From the NCBI GenBank assembly GCA_031841125.1, contig CM063109.1, positions 23,965,321 to 24,029,320 on the forward strand: a DNA stretch of 64,000 nt, read 5' to 3'. A program made the position numbers and the translations under genes. The notes below the pieces were generated by a model. The model had not been told where the DNA came from, ran no database searches, and was given only the letters and a program-made list of their open reading frames with translations. Numbering within the stretch: the stretch's first letter is position 1; each line of letters begins with the position of its first letter. Origin of the DNA: Acanthococcus lagerstroemiae. Lineage: Eukaryota > Arthropoda > Insecta > Hemiptera > Eriococcidae. Positions 11,471-22,243 of this stretch are shown in pieces.

Positions 11471-12616
11471 GTTCTGATGAATGAGAAATAGCCATTTAAA
11501 AAAATGGAAATTGAAAGGAAACGGGAAGGGGACGGAGACAAGACTAATGATATAATATCCAAAGAAACCAAAAATATCATTGAGAAGAAGAATCAATTAA
11601 GGCAAAAGATGAAAAAATCCTTTAAGGATAAGTTAGAATTGATAGAACTATAGGCAAACTAGTTAGGAGGGAAATCTGTGAAGATGTAAGGAATTACGAT
11701 AGTTCAAAAAATCTGGAGACCATGAGAGAAACAAATTATTTAATTTCTATATGTAGGGTGTACCAATTCACAATTTCTTCCTTCTGTAGTCCACAGCGCT
11801 TTCGGTTACTATGCCATAATCAGTGGAGTACCCTAACACTTTTTATAGAATTTACCAAGTTCACTCACTCTCCAACATGGACACTAAATTCTTTAAGGAA
11901 AGTAAAAAAAAATTTTTTTTAATGAATGAATGAATGACAAAAAAGGAGGAACCACCCCCGATAGGGAAGAAATAGTAAACACTGCAACCCAATTCTATAG
12001 AGTAGCCACTCGACGCAGGGGGTAGATCAAGACGACGCAGACTCAGTTGTCCCCCAGGGGAACACCCAAGATAAGGACAAGGACCCGATCCCACCATTCC
12101 TCAAAAGAGAAATTATCATAGTACTGAAACAACATAAAACTGGGAAGACAGCAGGACCAAATAAAATAAACTATTACATCTTGAAAACCTTTGCAGACGA
12201 AATAACGCCGGCCTCAACTCAAATTTTCAACAAAATATTAGAGCATGAGATAACACCATACAAATGGGGGAAAACAGAAATTATTTTACTGTACAAAAAA
12301 TGTGATAAGTAACTACAGACCAGTAAGCTATAACATCTAACGTATGTAAGGTTTTCACTAAAGCACTGAAAAATAGAATGTATAACAGTCTGGATGCAGC
12401 CCAGGGAGCTGAACAAGCTGGATTCCGTAAAAATCATTCCACAATAGACCACATTTTCACTATAAATCAATTAATAGTAAAATCAAATGAATACAATCTT
12501 GACTTACACATTCTCTTCTTCGATTGTGAGAAAGTGTTTGATTAGGAGTTTTTGTGAAATGCATTAAAAAGACAGGGAGTCCAAGCAAAATTTATTAGGA
12601 TCCTAAAAGAAATGTA

Positions 12617-13585
12617 GGGGAGACCGGGGCTAGTTGTCCGCGAGGTAAGTTGTCTCAACCTTTATAACTCCCGTGTAAAAGATGCCTTTTCGAATCTAAT
12701 GACGTCAGAGGACTCCGTAATGTACCAACGCTTCATCCATACCTGATAGACCTCGCGATTGTGGAACTAACCTGGTTTATAGTGGTCTGATATTTTAATA
12801 ACACAAAATTTAGCGAAATGTCACGTTTTATAAATATGAACGTCATCGTCACTCTCATGAGTGTAATATTTTGTACTGGCAAAAATCAAATACTGTGTGG
12901 TAAGTAGAATTTCTTCAGCTATCTTTGGATGTATTAGAATCGAAAATTACATTTATCCTGCCCCCTCCCTTCCCCAAAAAAATTGTACTTTCTAAACCCC
13001 TCAATCCGGGACAAGTTGTCGCATTACAAAAATGATCAATTAATGTGAATTTTGTAACATGTTTCTAGAAAATGGTACGAAAATACCTACGTTCGTAACA
13101 CATTTCAGTACATTTTTAGCATGTTTTTAGCACAAGACTTACCCCATCATGTATGACAACCTCCCGGGTATGGGGTAAGTTGTCACAACAATAGTAGCCG
13201 CGCTTTAGAATGTTTGGAGCCAACCGTGCGAAAAAATTTTGCTCTTTTTTATACGCCATTTTGTAGCCAAGAGTTGTGCCTACAATTTGAGCCTAATCCT
13301 AAAGTTTTTCGGTCCAATAGTTTTTGTACATTTTTAGTACGAGACTTACCCCATCATGTATGACAACCTACCCGGGTATGGGCTAAGTTGTCACAAAAAA
13401 AGTAGTCGCGCTTAAAAATGTTTAGGGCCAACCGTATGGGAATTTTTTGTTTTTTATACGCTATTTTGTAGCCAAGGGTTGTAGCTACAATTTGAGCCTA
13501 ATTTGAAGTTTTTCGGTCCAATCGTTTTTTTTTCTTCAGAATTTTGAAGTTTCTAAGAATTGTGACAACTAACCCCGGTTTACCC
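12617..13585. mobile_element. Non-autonomous TA-flanked transposon with 22-bp inverted repeats
   Basis: The ends are GGGGAGACCGGGGCTAGTTG (left) and, read inward on the other strand, GGGTAAACCGGGGTTAGTTG (right), with TA at 12615-12616 and 13586-13587. Removing the element and one TA rejoins the RTE LINE inside a Tyr codon, in the same frame and at the position where the related copy at 46300 reads IYSKSEAIIKLD. No transposase ORF is present. A ~207-bp internal direct repeat lies within it. The TA target suggests a Tc1/mariner-related donor; family unknown. Confidence 0.9.
13136..13531. repeat. ~207-bp direct tandem duplication inside the MITE
   Basis: 'GACTTACCCCATCATGTATG' begins at 13136 and again at 13343. 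Both copies continue through 'ACAACCT.CCCGGGTATGGG', 'TAAGTTGTCACAA' and 'GTAGCCAAG.GTTGT' to 'TTTTTCGGTCCAAT'. The copies differ at scattered positions, so the duplication predates recent decay. Non-coding. Confidence 0.85.
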
Positions 13586-13802
13586 TACAATAAATCAAAA
13601 GCGTATATTAAACTAGATAAAGTAGGTCCCACTTTTGATATCCAGAGAGGGGTAAAGCAGGGGGACTCGCTCTTACTTAACCTATTCAACTGTATAATTG
13701 AGGAAATCTTTTGGGAAATGGGGTAGGAAAGCGAAGAGGTCGCAAGCAGGACGGTAAATGGTAAATTCTACAGGAAATGGCCACCGAATTAGAAATAAAA
13801 TG

Positions 13803-14003
13803 CAGAGACGTACCGATAGGAGGGGTAGGAGGGCAACATACCCTTACCCCGTAGGAATTTTTCACTCAGCAGTTTGGAAAATTTACTTTTTCAGTCAGGC
13901 GAATTGGGAAACCCCAGCAGGTCTAAAGGTTTTTCTTCGTTTGCTTTAATATTTCGGAATTTTGACTTGGGAATTCTGAGGTGAGTCAGTTGGGACGTGC
14001 ACA
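13803..14003. mobile_element. hAT-type MITE, degraded copy of the 16714-17037 family
   Basis: It starts CAGAGACGTACCGATAGGAG and shares ordered blocks with 16714-17037: 'TTTTTCACTCAGCAGTT.GGAAAATTTAC', the poly-T-flanked TTTGCTTTRATA, and 'GAATTTTGA'. The right terminus is poorly preserved. Flanks ATAAAATG and ATAAAACT agree at 6 of 8 positions. It interrupts the RTE LINE. Confidence 0.65.
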
Positions 14004-14165
14004 ATAAAACTCCTGATAAAAAGCAGAAAAGCTAGGCTAAAAATTAATACAAATAAAATAGTTTTACTTTGGCGCAGCAGAGAGAAGTTTGACTTCAGTC
14101 TTAAGGGAGAGGAAGAAGCCACATATTTAAGACAAGTAATTGCGTTCTAAGATAGACTATACATA

Positions 14166-15501
14166 CAGGGTATCCCTTTTGCAATGCCATCCCTTCCACC
14201 TGGTATGTAGGCAACCTACCCCACAATACGCAAATATGTTTGTACATTACTATTTTTGAAGGGCTACATTATGGTCGGATTTTGAAAAGTTTTCTATCTT
14301 GAAATTTTTTTATTCTCACGACTGAAGATAAACTGAAAAATGGAACTAGTAGGTAATAGTAGAGGGCAGTTGTAGCGACCTCAGAAAAAAAAGCGGTTGG
14401 AATCAGTTCAACAGGGTGTTCATAAAATCAATTTTAGTACAAATTAGATCAGAAACTTTTCACATTTTCTCTATTTCCCGTGAAACTTGCCCTCCCAAGC
14501 TAGTGATTTTTTTATTTGCAATAGATTGTACATTCAATTTCCCATAAAAAAAGTCATTAGCAATATTATTGTATCTGGATTAGAACTGCTCAAAATGGAG
14601 TTCAATATCTCCCCGTTGTTAAGAATTGTTACTTTCCAACACAGATGTACAGACTTTCAGCTACTTTACCACTTCACAAAGTTATATCGTTTATGGGGTT
14701 CATTCACCTCCCTCCTTTCATCTATTTTCCCCATTTTTGAAATTGAGGCCCATGCAATGAGGGGGGGGGGTCTGGTATTTTATAAAGTTTAGTATGGATA
14801 TCCAATAATTGGTTCCAATGGTCGCTAAACTCAGTTTTGGTTACATTTTGGCCATATTCCCCGAACTGTAGCGCATAATGATTGATGGGAAGGAATTGCA
14901 ATATGACAGTTTTGGTAACCACACAGAAAAAAATTAAAGATCATAGAGTGTGGTTGAACATGATTTTCATAAAATAATTTCATTTAGTACAAAATTGTAT
15001 TGGGATATGTTTGTATCGTTTCTATTTACTGTAACACTCTGGGGGGGGGGGGGTGTTAATTTAGTGATGAGGAATGTTATTTATGTAGATTAATGAATCT
15101 AGGCCCAACAAATTGCTGTTGACATGGATAGAAGAACCAGCTGGGTTACGGTCTTACGGTTATGAATAATGAAAAATGTTTTCCTCTGTATTTAGCTTGA
15201 TCGCTATGATACAGTAAAATAACAAAATTATTGAAAACCAACCAAATGAATGCGAAAATTTCATTTATTTTTTCTTCCTGGGGTTAGCACAACAACCGTC
15301 TACTATTACCTACCGGTACTATTTTTCTGTTCAACTCCAGTCATGAGAAGAAAAAAAAAATTCAAATACATAGAACTTTTCTAAATTTGGCCATAATGCA
15401 GCCCCTTCAAAAGTAAGAGTATGCAAACATATCTACATATTGTCGGGGTAGGTTGCCTACTAACCAGGTGGAAGGGAGGTCATTGCAAAAGAGACACCCT
15501 G
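14166..15501. mobile_element. Transposon with ~200-bp terminal inverted repeats
   Basis: The left arm (14166 to ~14366) and right arm (~15296-15501) are inverted copies, starting CAGGGTATCCCTTTTGCAAT and, on the other strand, CAGGGTGTCTCTTTTGCAAT. TA lies on both sides (14164-14165 and 15502-15503). Body 1336 bp with no transposase. A poly-G run of 13 sits at 15041-15053. The window's first 545 bp are a second copy. It interrupts the RTE LINE. The TA target hints at a Tc1/mariner-like mobiliser, but the long arms are unusual for that group. Confidence 0.88.
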
Positions 15502-15757
15502 TATAAAGATTTATCAGCGAGGACAGCAAAGGCTTGGAAAAGCTTCTAGGTGACGAGGGGGATGCTCAAGTCAAGAATGCCAATAAACCTTAAAAAGCCA
15601 AGATTCTAGAAACCTGCACCTACCCAGTTTTAACATACGGAGCACAAATATGGGCAACCACAATAAAACAACTCAATAAAATATACAGAACTCGTCCACC
15701 AGTGGAACATAGTAACAGGAACTAAACGTAAGGATAAAATAAGTAAAACACCATTAC

Positions 15758-15899
15758 TAAGGCGGCTCTAAGGGGAGGTATGACGGAAATCCATTTTGAT
15801 TGGAAGAATCTTGATAACTTCTCATTATCAACACGTGTTTGTTCACTTTTCTTGCAATCAAAATGGCTGTCCGTTATACCTCCCCTTAGAGCTGCCCTA
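15758..15899. mobile_element. Short foldback MITE
   Basis: 142 bp with ~45-bp imperfect inverted repeats: left TAAGGCGGCTCTAAGGGGAG, right (other strand) TAGGGCAGCTCTAAGGGGAG. The arms end in CCATTTTGATTG on both sides. No clean target duplication was found. It interrupts the C-terminal region of the RTE LINE. Confidence 0.8.
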
Positions 15900-16250
15900 T
15901 TATTACTAGATCACTAACAGGAACAAAAGATGCAAGATACGCTACAAAAAAACTCAAATTCAAATACGCAGGACACATAGGTGACACGTAACAAAGAGGA
16001 TAGGAAGGAAAGCAGAGAATCAGAATGGGCTCCTCGGGGAGGAGGGGAGACGAAAAAAGTAAGTCGTCCAAGGAGAAGATGTGAAGACGAAGTGCTTCAA
16101 CATGTAGGCCTGGCTTGGCCAAGAGACGCGAGGGTACGCAGCCGCTGGGCAAAAGGCGGTGAGACATATGCCCGAAGATGGGTCGGTTCAGAAACTAAGT
16201 GATTATGTAATCAAATTATGGTAACCATGTAAGGTACCGAAAGGTAATAT

Positions 16251-16705
16251 GGCCACCTGGTTAATAAAGCCACCCTATCAGATATCAGCACCTATGGGAT
16301 ATTTTTGAAATCTGGCTACACTGTTAGGAGGCGGTTGTGGCCTGTGGCGCTATCTACATTACAAAAGGTTTGAACCTGATTCGACTGTTTTTAACTGTTC
16401 TATAGAACTTTTATCCAAATAGTGTGATAAGAGTTTTAGTGAAATAAAAAAAAGTAACAACTTCAAAGCATTTTAGCGTAAGTATAAATACTTTTATGTC
16501 GTGTGAAGGGTAATTTTATGAGCTTTCCGAGTATGTGCATAACCATAGGTCATTTTGTTTATATTCCCCGAGAAAAATGAAATTTAGTTTTAAAAATAGG
16601 CGCGAACCTGTCTTTTCGTTCAATATGGCCATGTGGTTGATTGCATTTCAATCGTTCGGAAGATTGGAGAAAATATGGTGAGTTAATTTCTTAATCACCA
16701 AAAAG
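16251..16705. other. Spacer after RTE tail
   Basis: Contains the phrase ATATGGCCA plus a following -TGGTT- twice (16250, 16625) and a related ATATGGCCATA at 17666. I could not define an element. No ORF. Confidence 0.35.
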
Positions 16706-16713
16706 CTGTTTTC

Positions 16714-17037
16714 CAGGGACGTACCGATAGGGGGGGGGCAACCCCTGGAGGAAATTTTTTACTCAGCAGTTGGGAAAATTTACAATGTCAGTCAGCCCAA
16801 GTTGGGAAATTTTGGTAGAGTTGGGAAAATCCAATAAGTCAAAAGCTTTTTTTTTTTTTGCTTTGATACTTGGGGAATTTTTATTTGAGAAGTTGGGAAA
16901 ATCCAACAACAGGAAATTTTGAGTTAAGACAACAAGTTAAAAGTTTTTTTTTTTTTACTTTGATACTAGGTAATTTTGAGTTGAATCAATTGAGACTTTC
17001 ACCCCCCCCCCCCGGAAAACTCTTCGGTACTTCCCTG
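16714..17037. mobile_element. hAT MITE with perfect 8-bp target duplication
   Basis: Termini CAGGGACGTACCGA and (other strand) CAGGGAAGTACCGA match at 13 of 14. Target duplication CTGTTTTC at 16706-16713 and 17038-17045 is identical. The interior has poly-G (16730-16738) and poly-C (17002-17013) next to the ends and an internally repeated 'GTTGGGAAAATCCAA' block. 324 bp, non-coding. Eight-bp duplications and CAG-type ends are hAT hallmarks. Confidence 0.92.
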
Positions 17038-17045
17038 CTGTTTTC

Positions 17046-17923
17046 ATATCTTTAGAAACTTACAACAAAGTTTGACGTCATTTTCTATTTTTATTTTTGA
17101 TGATTTCAAACGGGGAAAAAACAAAAAGAAAAAAAATCAGAACTAAATGTAGGAGGAATTATGATTTGTTTCTCAATGTTCAAGGATTAAAAAAAAAATA
17201 AGGACCAGACCTTATGTCTATACTTGTTTAGTTTTTAAAAGAAACTGAATGTGTTCTCTTCATAATTTGTAAGTTTTTCAAAGTTTTAAAAAAGTTATAA
17301 GCAATCAACTCTTGTTGTAAACTTTCTCATAAGTGAGTCAATTAAAATTCTTTCGGTTCGGGATTCAATTTTTCTTGCTCTGCAGGGTGCGAGTCTAACT
17401 CAACTTACTCAAAACATTTTTCATCTTCACTGCCTGTAAGTCGCAAAGAAATGTTGGACTTCATTTATTTCTCGTCTACAAATCAGACTATGATAGAAAT
17501 TTGGAAATTTCCTTGCCCTTCAATAACAAACACAGCAACTTTGTAAAGTTTGAATCCTTTGTCCCTCAACACGCACAGAACGCAGCAAATAAGTTAAATA
17601 TCAAAGAGAAACGAGTTAATTTATTGATTTTTGCAATTTTTCAGTGCTAAACAAATGGGGAAATAAATATGGCCATATTTCCAGAAAATTCTTTTAATTT
17701 GGCTACCCAGGCCTTGTTTTTGTCTCGGCCATAGATGGCTGAGAATTTAGTTTCACACACAATCAAGCAGATATTTTGAAAGTCGATAGACTCTATTACA
17801 CATTCCAGGCTTAAATTCTTGAAGAAAAAATAAATGAGCGCTACTGAGAGATTCTTGCTTAGGGTGACCGTATTACCCTTCGGTACCTCATAATAACCGA
17901 ATAAACGCTAATATTATGTATTA
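17046..17923. other. AT-rich spacer
   Basis: No gene recognised. ORFs here are short and low-complexity. Confidence 0.4.
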
Positions 17924-17925
17924 TA

Positions 17926-18700
17926 TGTGAGGGCGCAAGGGCGCATACGAAAAAGGACCAGTTGACCAAAAGTAAAATTTTACAGGAGAAGCGTTCCAAG
18001 TTGAGAGTATTTTTTTGTTTTGTAATAATTACCGTCCCGTTACTTACCAACATTTCAACCAGGAAGATCCTACACACTACCACACGCTCCCCTTATCTCT
18101 CGTCTGTTCTTTCAGGGAAAAATTTCCATTGTTTTCCAAAGAATGTAAGTGTTTGACGATCTTCGAAGAATTTCATTGAAAAACTTTGGGAAAAATTGAA
18201 AATTCTCCAATGATTTTCAAGGAATTTCATCGTAAATTTTCGGATCTGAGTACTGAGTCCCTTAAAAGGTAAGAATTAACAGGCATTCATGCAGCGGGAA
18301 GTTGCCTACATTATATGAGATTGAAGGTTCCCAGCGAGGAATGCGAGACTCCCCTTCAGCAGGTACGTAAGCAACTCATCCAGACAACGGGTAAATGTAT
18401 TTGCCTGCTGTCGCATTTAAAAGGGCAAGAAGACAATATAATGTCCAGTTGATTCATGGAAAATTGTTTTCGAACAATTTAATTTTACATCAGAACATGC
18501 TGTTTCTTTTTTGTACTTTTTTTTGGAAATAATAAATTTTGACTTGCCTCACTTAAAACTGCAATGTCTCGCTGAATTTTCAAGATAAGAGATCTGGGGT
18601 TGGTTTTATTCGATTTCTAAGGGGTGTTTACATAAATTTAGTCAGCAAAGTAAAAATCGAAAAATTGGGTAACTGGTCCCTTTTTGTATGCGCCCTCACA
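17926..18700. mobile_element. Putative non-autonomous transposon, ~45-bp inverted repeats, TA flanks
   Basis: The left end TGTGAGGGCGCAAGGGCGCA, then ATACGAAAAAGGACCAGTT, is mirrored at the right end (other strand TGTGAGGGCGCATACAAAAA, then GGGACCAGTTACCC). TA is present at 17924-17925 and 18701-18702. 775 bp, no transposase. The left arm carries a short duplication of GGGCGCA. Confidence 0.7.
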
Positions 18701-18875
18701 TATGCCAAGTTTGACCCATGACTTAAAGAATAACATGAATCCATGACGGTCCAAAGGTTTCGGTGTGGCAGTTTCTCGCAAAATCTGGAGAATTCAAATT
18801 TTGAATGATTCGTATTTGTGGGTAGGCTACGTAAGACCATGGCATCCTATTAAACATGAAAAATTCACCTTAGAT

Positions 18876-19094
18876 CAGCGATTCTCAAACTTTTTTGGTG
18901 ACGGACCCCTATTTAACAGCAATGTATGTTATGGAACCCTTCACTAAACTTTATTTAATGTACTTTCGGTTTCGGTATGAAGAAAAGTAGTATACAACAC
19001 GCGGCCTAAATTTTGGATACCCTGGTGCGGCGGGCCCCTATGAGAGCCTTTGCGGAGCCCCGGGGTTCCGCGGAGCATACTTTGAGTAACGCTG
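18876..19094. mobile_element. hAT MITE with Charlie-like ends
   Basis: The left end CAGCGATTCTCAAACTTTTT and right end (other strand) CAGCGTTACTCAAAGTATGC both run into CGGACCCC/CGGAACCCC motifs. Flanking octamers CCTTAGAT and AATTAGAT agree at six of eight positions. 219 bp, non-coding. 'CAG.G.TTCTCAAA' ends followed by a CCCC block are typical of hAT non-autonomous elements in many animals. Confidence 0.8.
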
Positions 19095-19152
19095 AATTAG
19101 ATTATCGTGTATTTTCATACAAAATCGTTTTCCAAAATTCGTCCAAAACCTC

Positions 19153-19341
19153 TGTTGTAACGTGTCGAACCAACTAGTCGTTGACAGTGTCCACCTCTCT
19201 CTTTCTTTCATTCATAAGTTAGATAGTTCCTGTCAAAGACTGTTCGGCTAGAGTCCGACTGTGCGTGTACGATACAGTTCCATTTTATAACTATGTTACA
19301 TTAGCTATATGTACTTTGTCATAAAGATTCAAGTTACAACA
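19153..19341 (+). repeat. 5' LTR of a Gypsy-type retrotransposon
   Basis: A 189-bp block bounded by TGTTGTAAC and its inverse GTTACAACA, as expected of TG...CA LTR ends. It is followed at once by GTTGGCGACGAGGATTAAAC, the type of TGGCGAC primer-binding/leader sequence seen just downstream of many insect Gypsy 5' LTRs. Gag-like coding sequence follows from ~19500. The matching 3' LTR was not found; the element is truncated by repeat F. Confidence 0.8.
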
Positions 19342-19499
19342 GTTGGCGACGAGGATTAAACGAAGTTTCGGATTCGTGATTTTTTTCTGTGGTTCAAATT
19401 TGAAGTGCGATGCAAAATGACAGACATCGAAAGAATGTAAGCACCTTAACTGCTGTTGTATCACAACAGTCTGAACTTTTGTCAAAACTTTACGCCGAA

Positions 19500-20340
19500 A
19501 AATCGTGATCTACATCGACAAACGTAAGTGTCATTAGTCATTTTCAACCGTTCGACGAAAGAAAAAGAAACCTTCGGACACAATCGAAAACGTTTGGAGA
19601 ATTGGTTTGAGCTGAGAGGAATTTCGGCCGATTCGAAGCAGAGGGCTCAAGAGCTGATCCACAGTATTGGCAGCTCTATGTGCTTTAACACCAGAGGAGC
19701 CTAGCAAGAAGTCATACAAGGAGCTGGTACAGTTGCTGGAGAATCAGTTGTGTCCAGAACCAAATGCCATTGTTCAACAGCATCCATTTTTGTCACGGAA
19801 GCAATAAGAAAACGAAAGCCTTGCCAAGTACGTTGCTGAGCTGCGTCAATTATCATCAACCTGTCAATTTCAATAGTGTTGCTGACGTATTCCTGCGAGC
19901 CCAACGAGGTATTTCTGATTCTGTTATTCGTGAATAATTATATTGCAATCTAGTGAAACGAAATTCGATAAAATTGTCGAAAATGCATTATACCCATAGA
20001 GGTATCTAAAATAGGATAGAGAGAAATGTCTAAATTTAATAATGTTTTACTTGAAAATAATAATGTAAATCGTGTTTCACTTCGACAATTTCGCTCAACA
20101 ATTCGTTTTAACAGTCAAAAAGATCGTTTCGATCACAAAGTCATAGTAAACAGTCAAATTTTTCAAATTCTAATCGTAATTGTTCTAAGTCAAGAGATCA
20201 AGTGTGCGTCAACAAATTGATTTTAAGGCATTAGGCCTTGAAAAAACTTGCCTACGTTGTGGGAAAGAAAGCCACTTATCTAATGGCTGTCGCGTATTAA
20301 ATTGTTCAAATTGTAACCGTTCAGGGCGTGTTCGAAAAGT
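19500..20340 (+). pseudogene. Gypsy gag remnant with zinc knuckles
   Basis: Broken frames encode a capsid-like stretch (ALTPEEPSKKSYKELVQLL, ~19685-19745), a YVAELRQLSSTC block (~19830), and then LRAQRGISDSVIRE (~19890). Near 20245-20330 a CX2CX4HX4C knuckle is followed by a second one in which Arg replaces the expected His (CSNCNRSGRVRKVC). Stops and frameshifts throughout. It lies between the 5' LTR and protease/RT remnants of the same element. Confidence 0.8.
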
Positions 20341-20529
20341 GTGTCTTTCATAGTCATTACAAAAGAAGCCAAATTATTCATCTTTGTCAAATGTTAATCA
20401 GATTCCACAAGAAACTGTTGAAAGTAATTTTTTGGATAATATTGTTGGTATTAATAAGATTTTTGATGTGTATATTTTGTCAATTTCTAAATTTTCGACA
20501 GATGCGTCAAAATATCAACCCTGTTGAGA

Positions 20530-20585
20530 GAGAGGAGTGAAAGGGGGAAAATATTCCAGGCCCGGACTTTCAGGGTCCGATATGT
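20530..20585 (+). repeat. Repeat H, left part; right part at 22044-22235
   Basis: A ~250-bp non-coding repeat sits between gag and protease of the Gypsy element. Its left end (GAGAGAGGAGTGAAAGGGGG, then CCCGGACTTTCAGGG) is here. The right part (CCTACGGCAACATCA..., GAAACCTGTTATCCCGTAG, ending CCCTCTTTTTCTCTCTACGG) is at 22044-22235. The piggyBac-like element inserted at its TTAA splits it. A complete second copy is at 21085-21345. Confidence 0.75.
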
Positions 20586-21084
20586 TTAACCCTGGAATAC
20601 CACAATAGTTTTGTAACATAAACGCCACACTGGGGTGTACTACACCCCAATTTTGGAAATGCTATAGCTGCAGTTCTATTGTAGATATTTGTATGCAACT
20701 TGGTACGTATATTCATCTAGCTTCTAGTAATACTTAAGGGGACCAAGACTACCAAATGTTACAAAACACAATTTTTTCAACAAAAAATTTTTTTCGAATT
20801 TTACGAATACCATATTTTTTAAAATTTTGGTCATTTAAAAAAAAAAATCAAAAAACAACATTTTTCTGGAAAACTTTATATTTTCTCGAAGGAAAATATT
20901 CACTAAACATTAATAAATAGGTGAAGTGAAGATCAGAATGATAATTTTATGTATAGTGCATCGGTGCATGCTAGTGTATGCATATGTTAGAGGGCCAAGC
21001 TATCAGCTATTGTGTTTCTTCATATTGCACTCCTACCATTATTACCCGTTCGTATCACTTGCAGACGAAGTTGAATACAGCCCT

Positions 21085-21345
21085 GCCGTGAGGGGGAGGA
21101 AGGGGGAATACCCTGAGCCTGGACTTTCAGGGGGTCTCAATGTTTTTATAATGCCTGAATTTCAACGCTTACGGCAACATCATACTGTACATCAAATTAG
21201 CAATCACTCCTTACATCATAAAAGAAACCTCTTGTCCCATAGCTTATGATTTTTTCCCATCTGACAAAAGAACAAAATAAACTAGAAGGAGACGGGGACT
21301 CGCGGAAATTCCCCTCAGGCCCTCTTTTTCTCTCTACGGGGCTAA
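21085..21345 (+). repeat. Repeat H, complete copy inside the piggyBac-like element
   Basis: Same order of blocks as the split copy: GGACTTTCAGGG, TTACGGCAACATCATACTGT, CAATCACTCCTTACA, AGAAACCTCTTGTCCC, and the CCCTCTTTTTCTCTCTACGG end. Finding it both in the Gypsy host and inside the element that interrupts that copy shows H is itself mobile. Confidence 0.8.
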
Positions 21346-21651
21346 TTGAATATTGAAGATTTGAAGTTCTTCTATACCTGTATGCGGAAAGAGAGTATTA
21401 GTTTTGCGCAATGATTTTATTTTATAGAAGGGTTGAAAGATTTTACATATTACAATTTAGCAGCTGTCCTGTTCGCATTCGATACATCTCGAGAGGCCTC
21501 AGTGGAAGTTAACGTCGAAGCCATTGTAAAGGAAATGAGTTGAGGGCAATGAGTTTCGAGAAAGTGACTGGAGTGGGCGAGAAAATCCATGGTATTGGAT
21601 AAAAAGCACTTCCAAGGAAATTTAAAATAAGATATGCATCTTTTTTATAAC

Positions 21652-21783
21652 GGCCCCAGCACACCGACGCGATATACTACACGGTCTCAGACCGCGCGCG
21701 GTCAAATGTACCAGGGCGAATCTAAAAACCGTGTTGGTGTGCGATCTGAGACCGCGAGTAGATCGCGCCAGTGTGCAGGGGCC
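21652..21783. mobile_element. Foldback MITE, 132 bp
   Basis: Left GGCCCCAGCACACCGACGCG and right (other strand) GGCCCCTGCACACTGGCGCG continue into CGGTCTCAGA.CGC on both arms. ATAA lies next to both ends (21647-21650, with one extra base, and 21784-21787), a possible 4-bp target duplication. GC-rich against its surroundings. Superfamily not assigned. Confidence 0.78.
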
Positions 21784-22243
21784 ATAAAGTATAACTTGAA
21801 GTAAATTTTTTATCGAAAAAAAAAAGTTACGTGCATACCACACTGGGGTGTAGCACACCCCACACCCTATTACGATTCCCCCAAATAAAAAGTCCGCCTC
21901 TTATCATACGTATATGGAGACTCTGCATTACTCCAGTAATAATTTCCGCATAACAGGAAAATTTTAAATCCCTTTTATAAAATGTAAATGACAAAAAAAG
22001 CCGTGTAGGTGTATCACACCCCAGTGTGGTATTCCAGGGTTAAAAGACCTGAATTTTAGTGCCTACGGCAACATCAAACTGTACATCAAATCAGCAATCA
22101 CTCCTTACAACATGAAAGAAACCTGTTATCCCGTAGATAATTTATTCCAATCTAACAAGAGAATAAAATAAACTGGAAGGAGAGGGGGCCCCGTGGAAAT
22201 TCCCCCAGGCCCTCTTTTTCTCTCTACGGGGTTGCAGAATATT

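Larger units (their letters stand above)
11515..16250 (+). pseudogene. RTE-type LINE, heavily decayed and split by four DNA-transposon insertions
   Basis: Recognisable pieces in order: a pre-RT charged segment (11515-11720); TAGPNKINYYILKTF (~12150); WGKTEIILLYKK (~12270); the FRKNHSTIDHIFTINQL region (~12425); DLHILFFDCEKVFD (~12505); RGVKQGDSL...LFNCIIEEIF (13650-13715); KINTNKIVLL (~14040); a TYPVLTYGAQIWA block (~15615); and a C-terminal VGLAWPRDARVRSRW...YARRW tail (~16100-16195, stop at 16200). Gaps coincide with inserts at 12617-13585, 13803-14003, 14166-15501 and 15758-15899. Several frameshifts and stops. The same protein is better preserved at 42.1-47.1 kb. RTE assignment comes from the RGVRQGDPLSP.LFN..LE motif. 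Confidence 0.85.
20590..22039. mobile_element. piggyBac-like non-autonomous element with TTAA target duplications
   Basis: Ends CCCTGGAATACCACA (left) and, on the other strand, CCCTGGAATACCACACTGGG (right) are flanked by TTAA at 20586-20589 and 22040-22043. CCC ends plus TTAA are diagnostic of the piggyBac superfamily. Subterminal copies of a CACACTGGGGTGT motif occur at ~20628, ~21840 and ~22010. No transposase. It carries a copy of repeat H (21085-21345) and a foldback MITE (21652-21783). 1450 bp. Confidence 0.9.
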
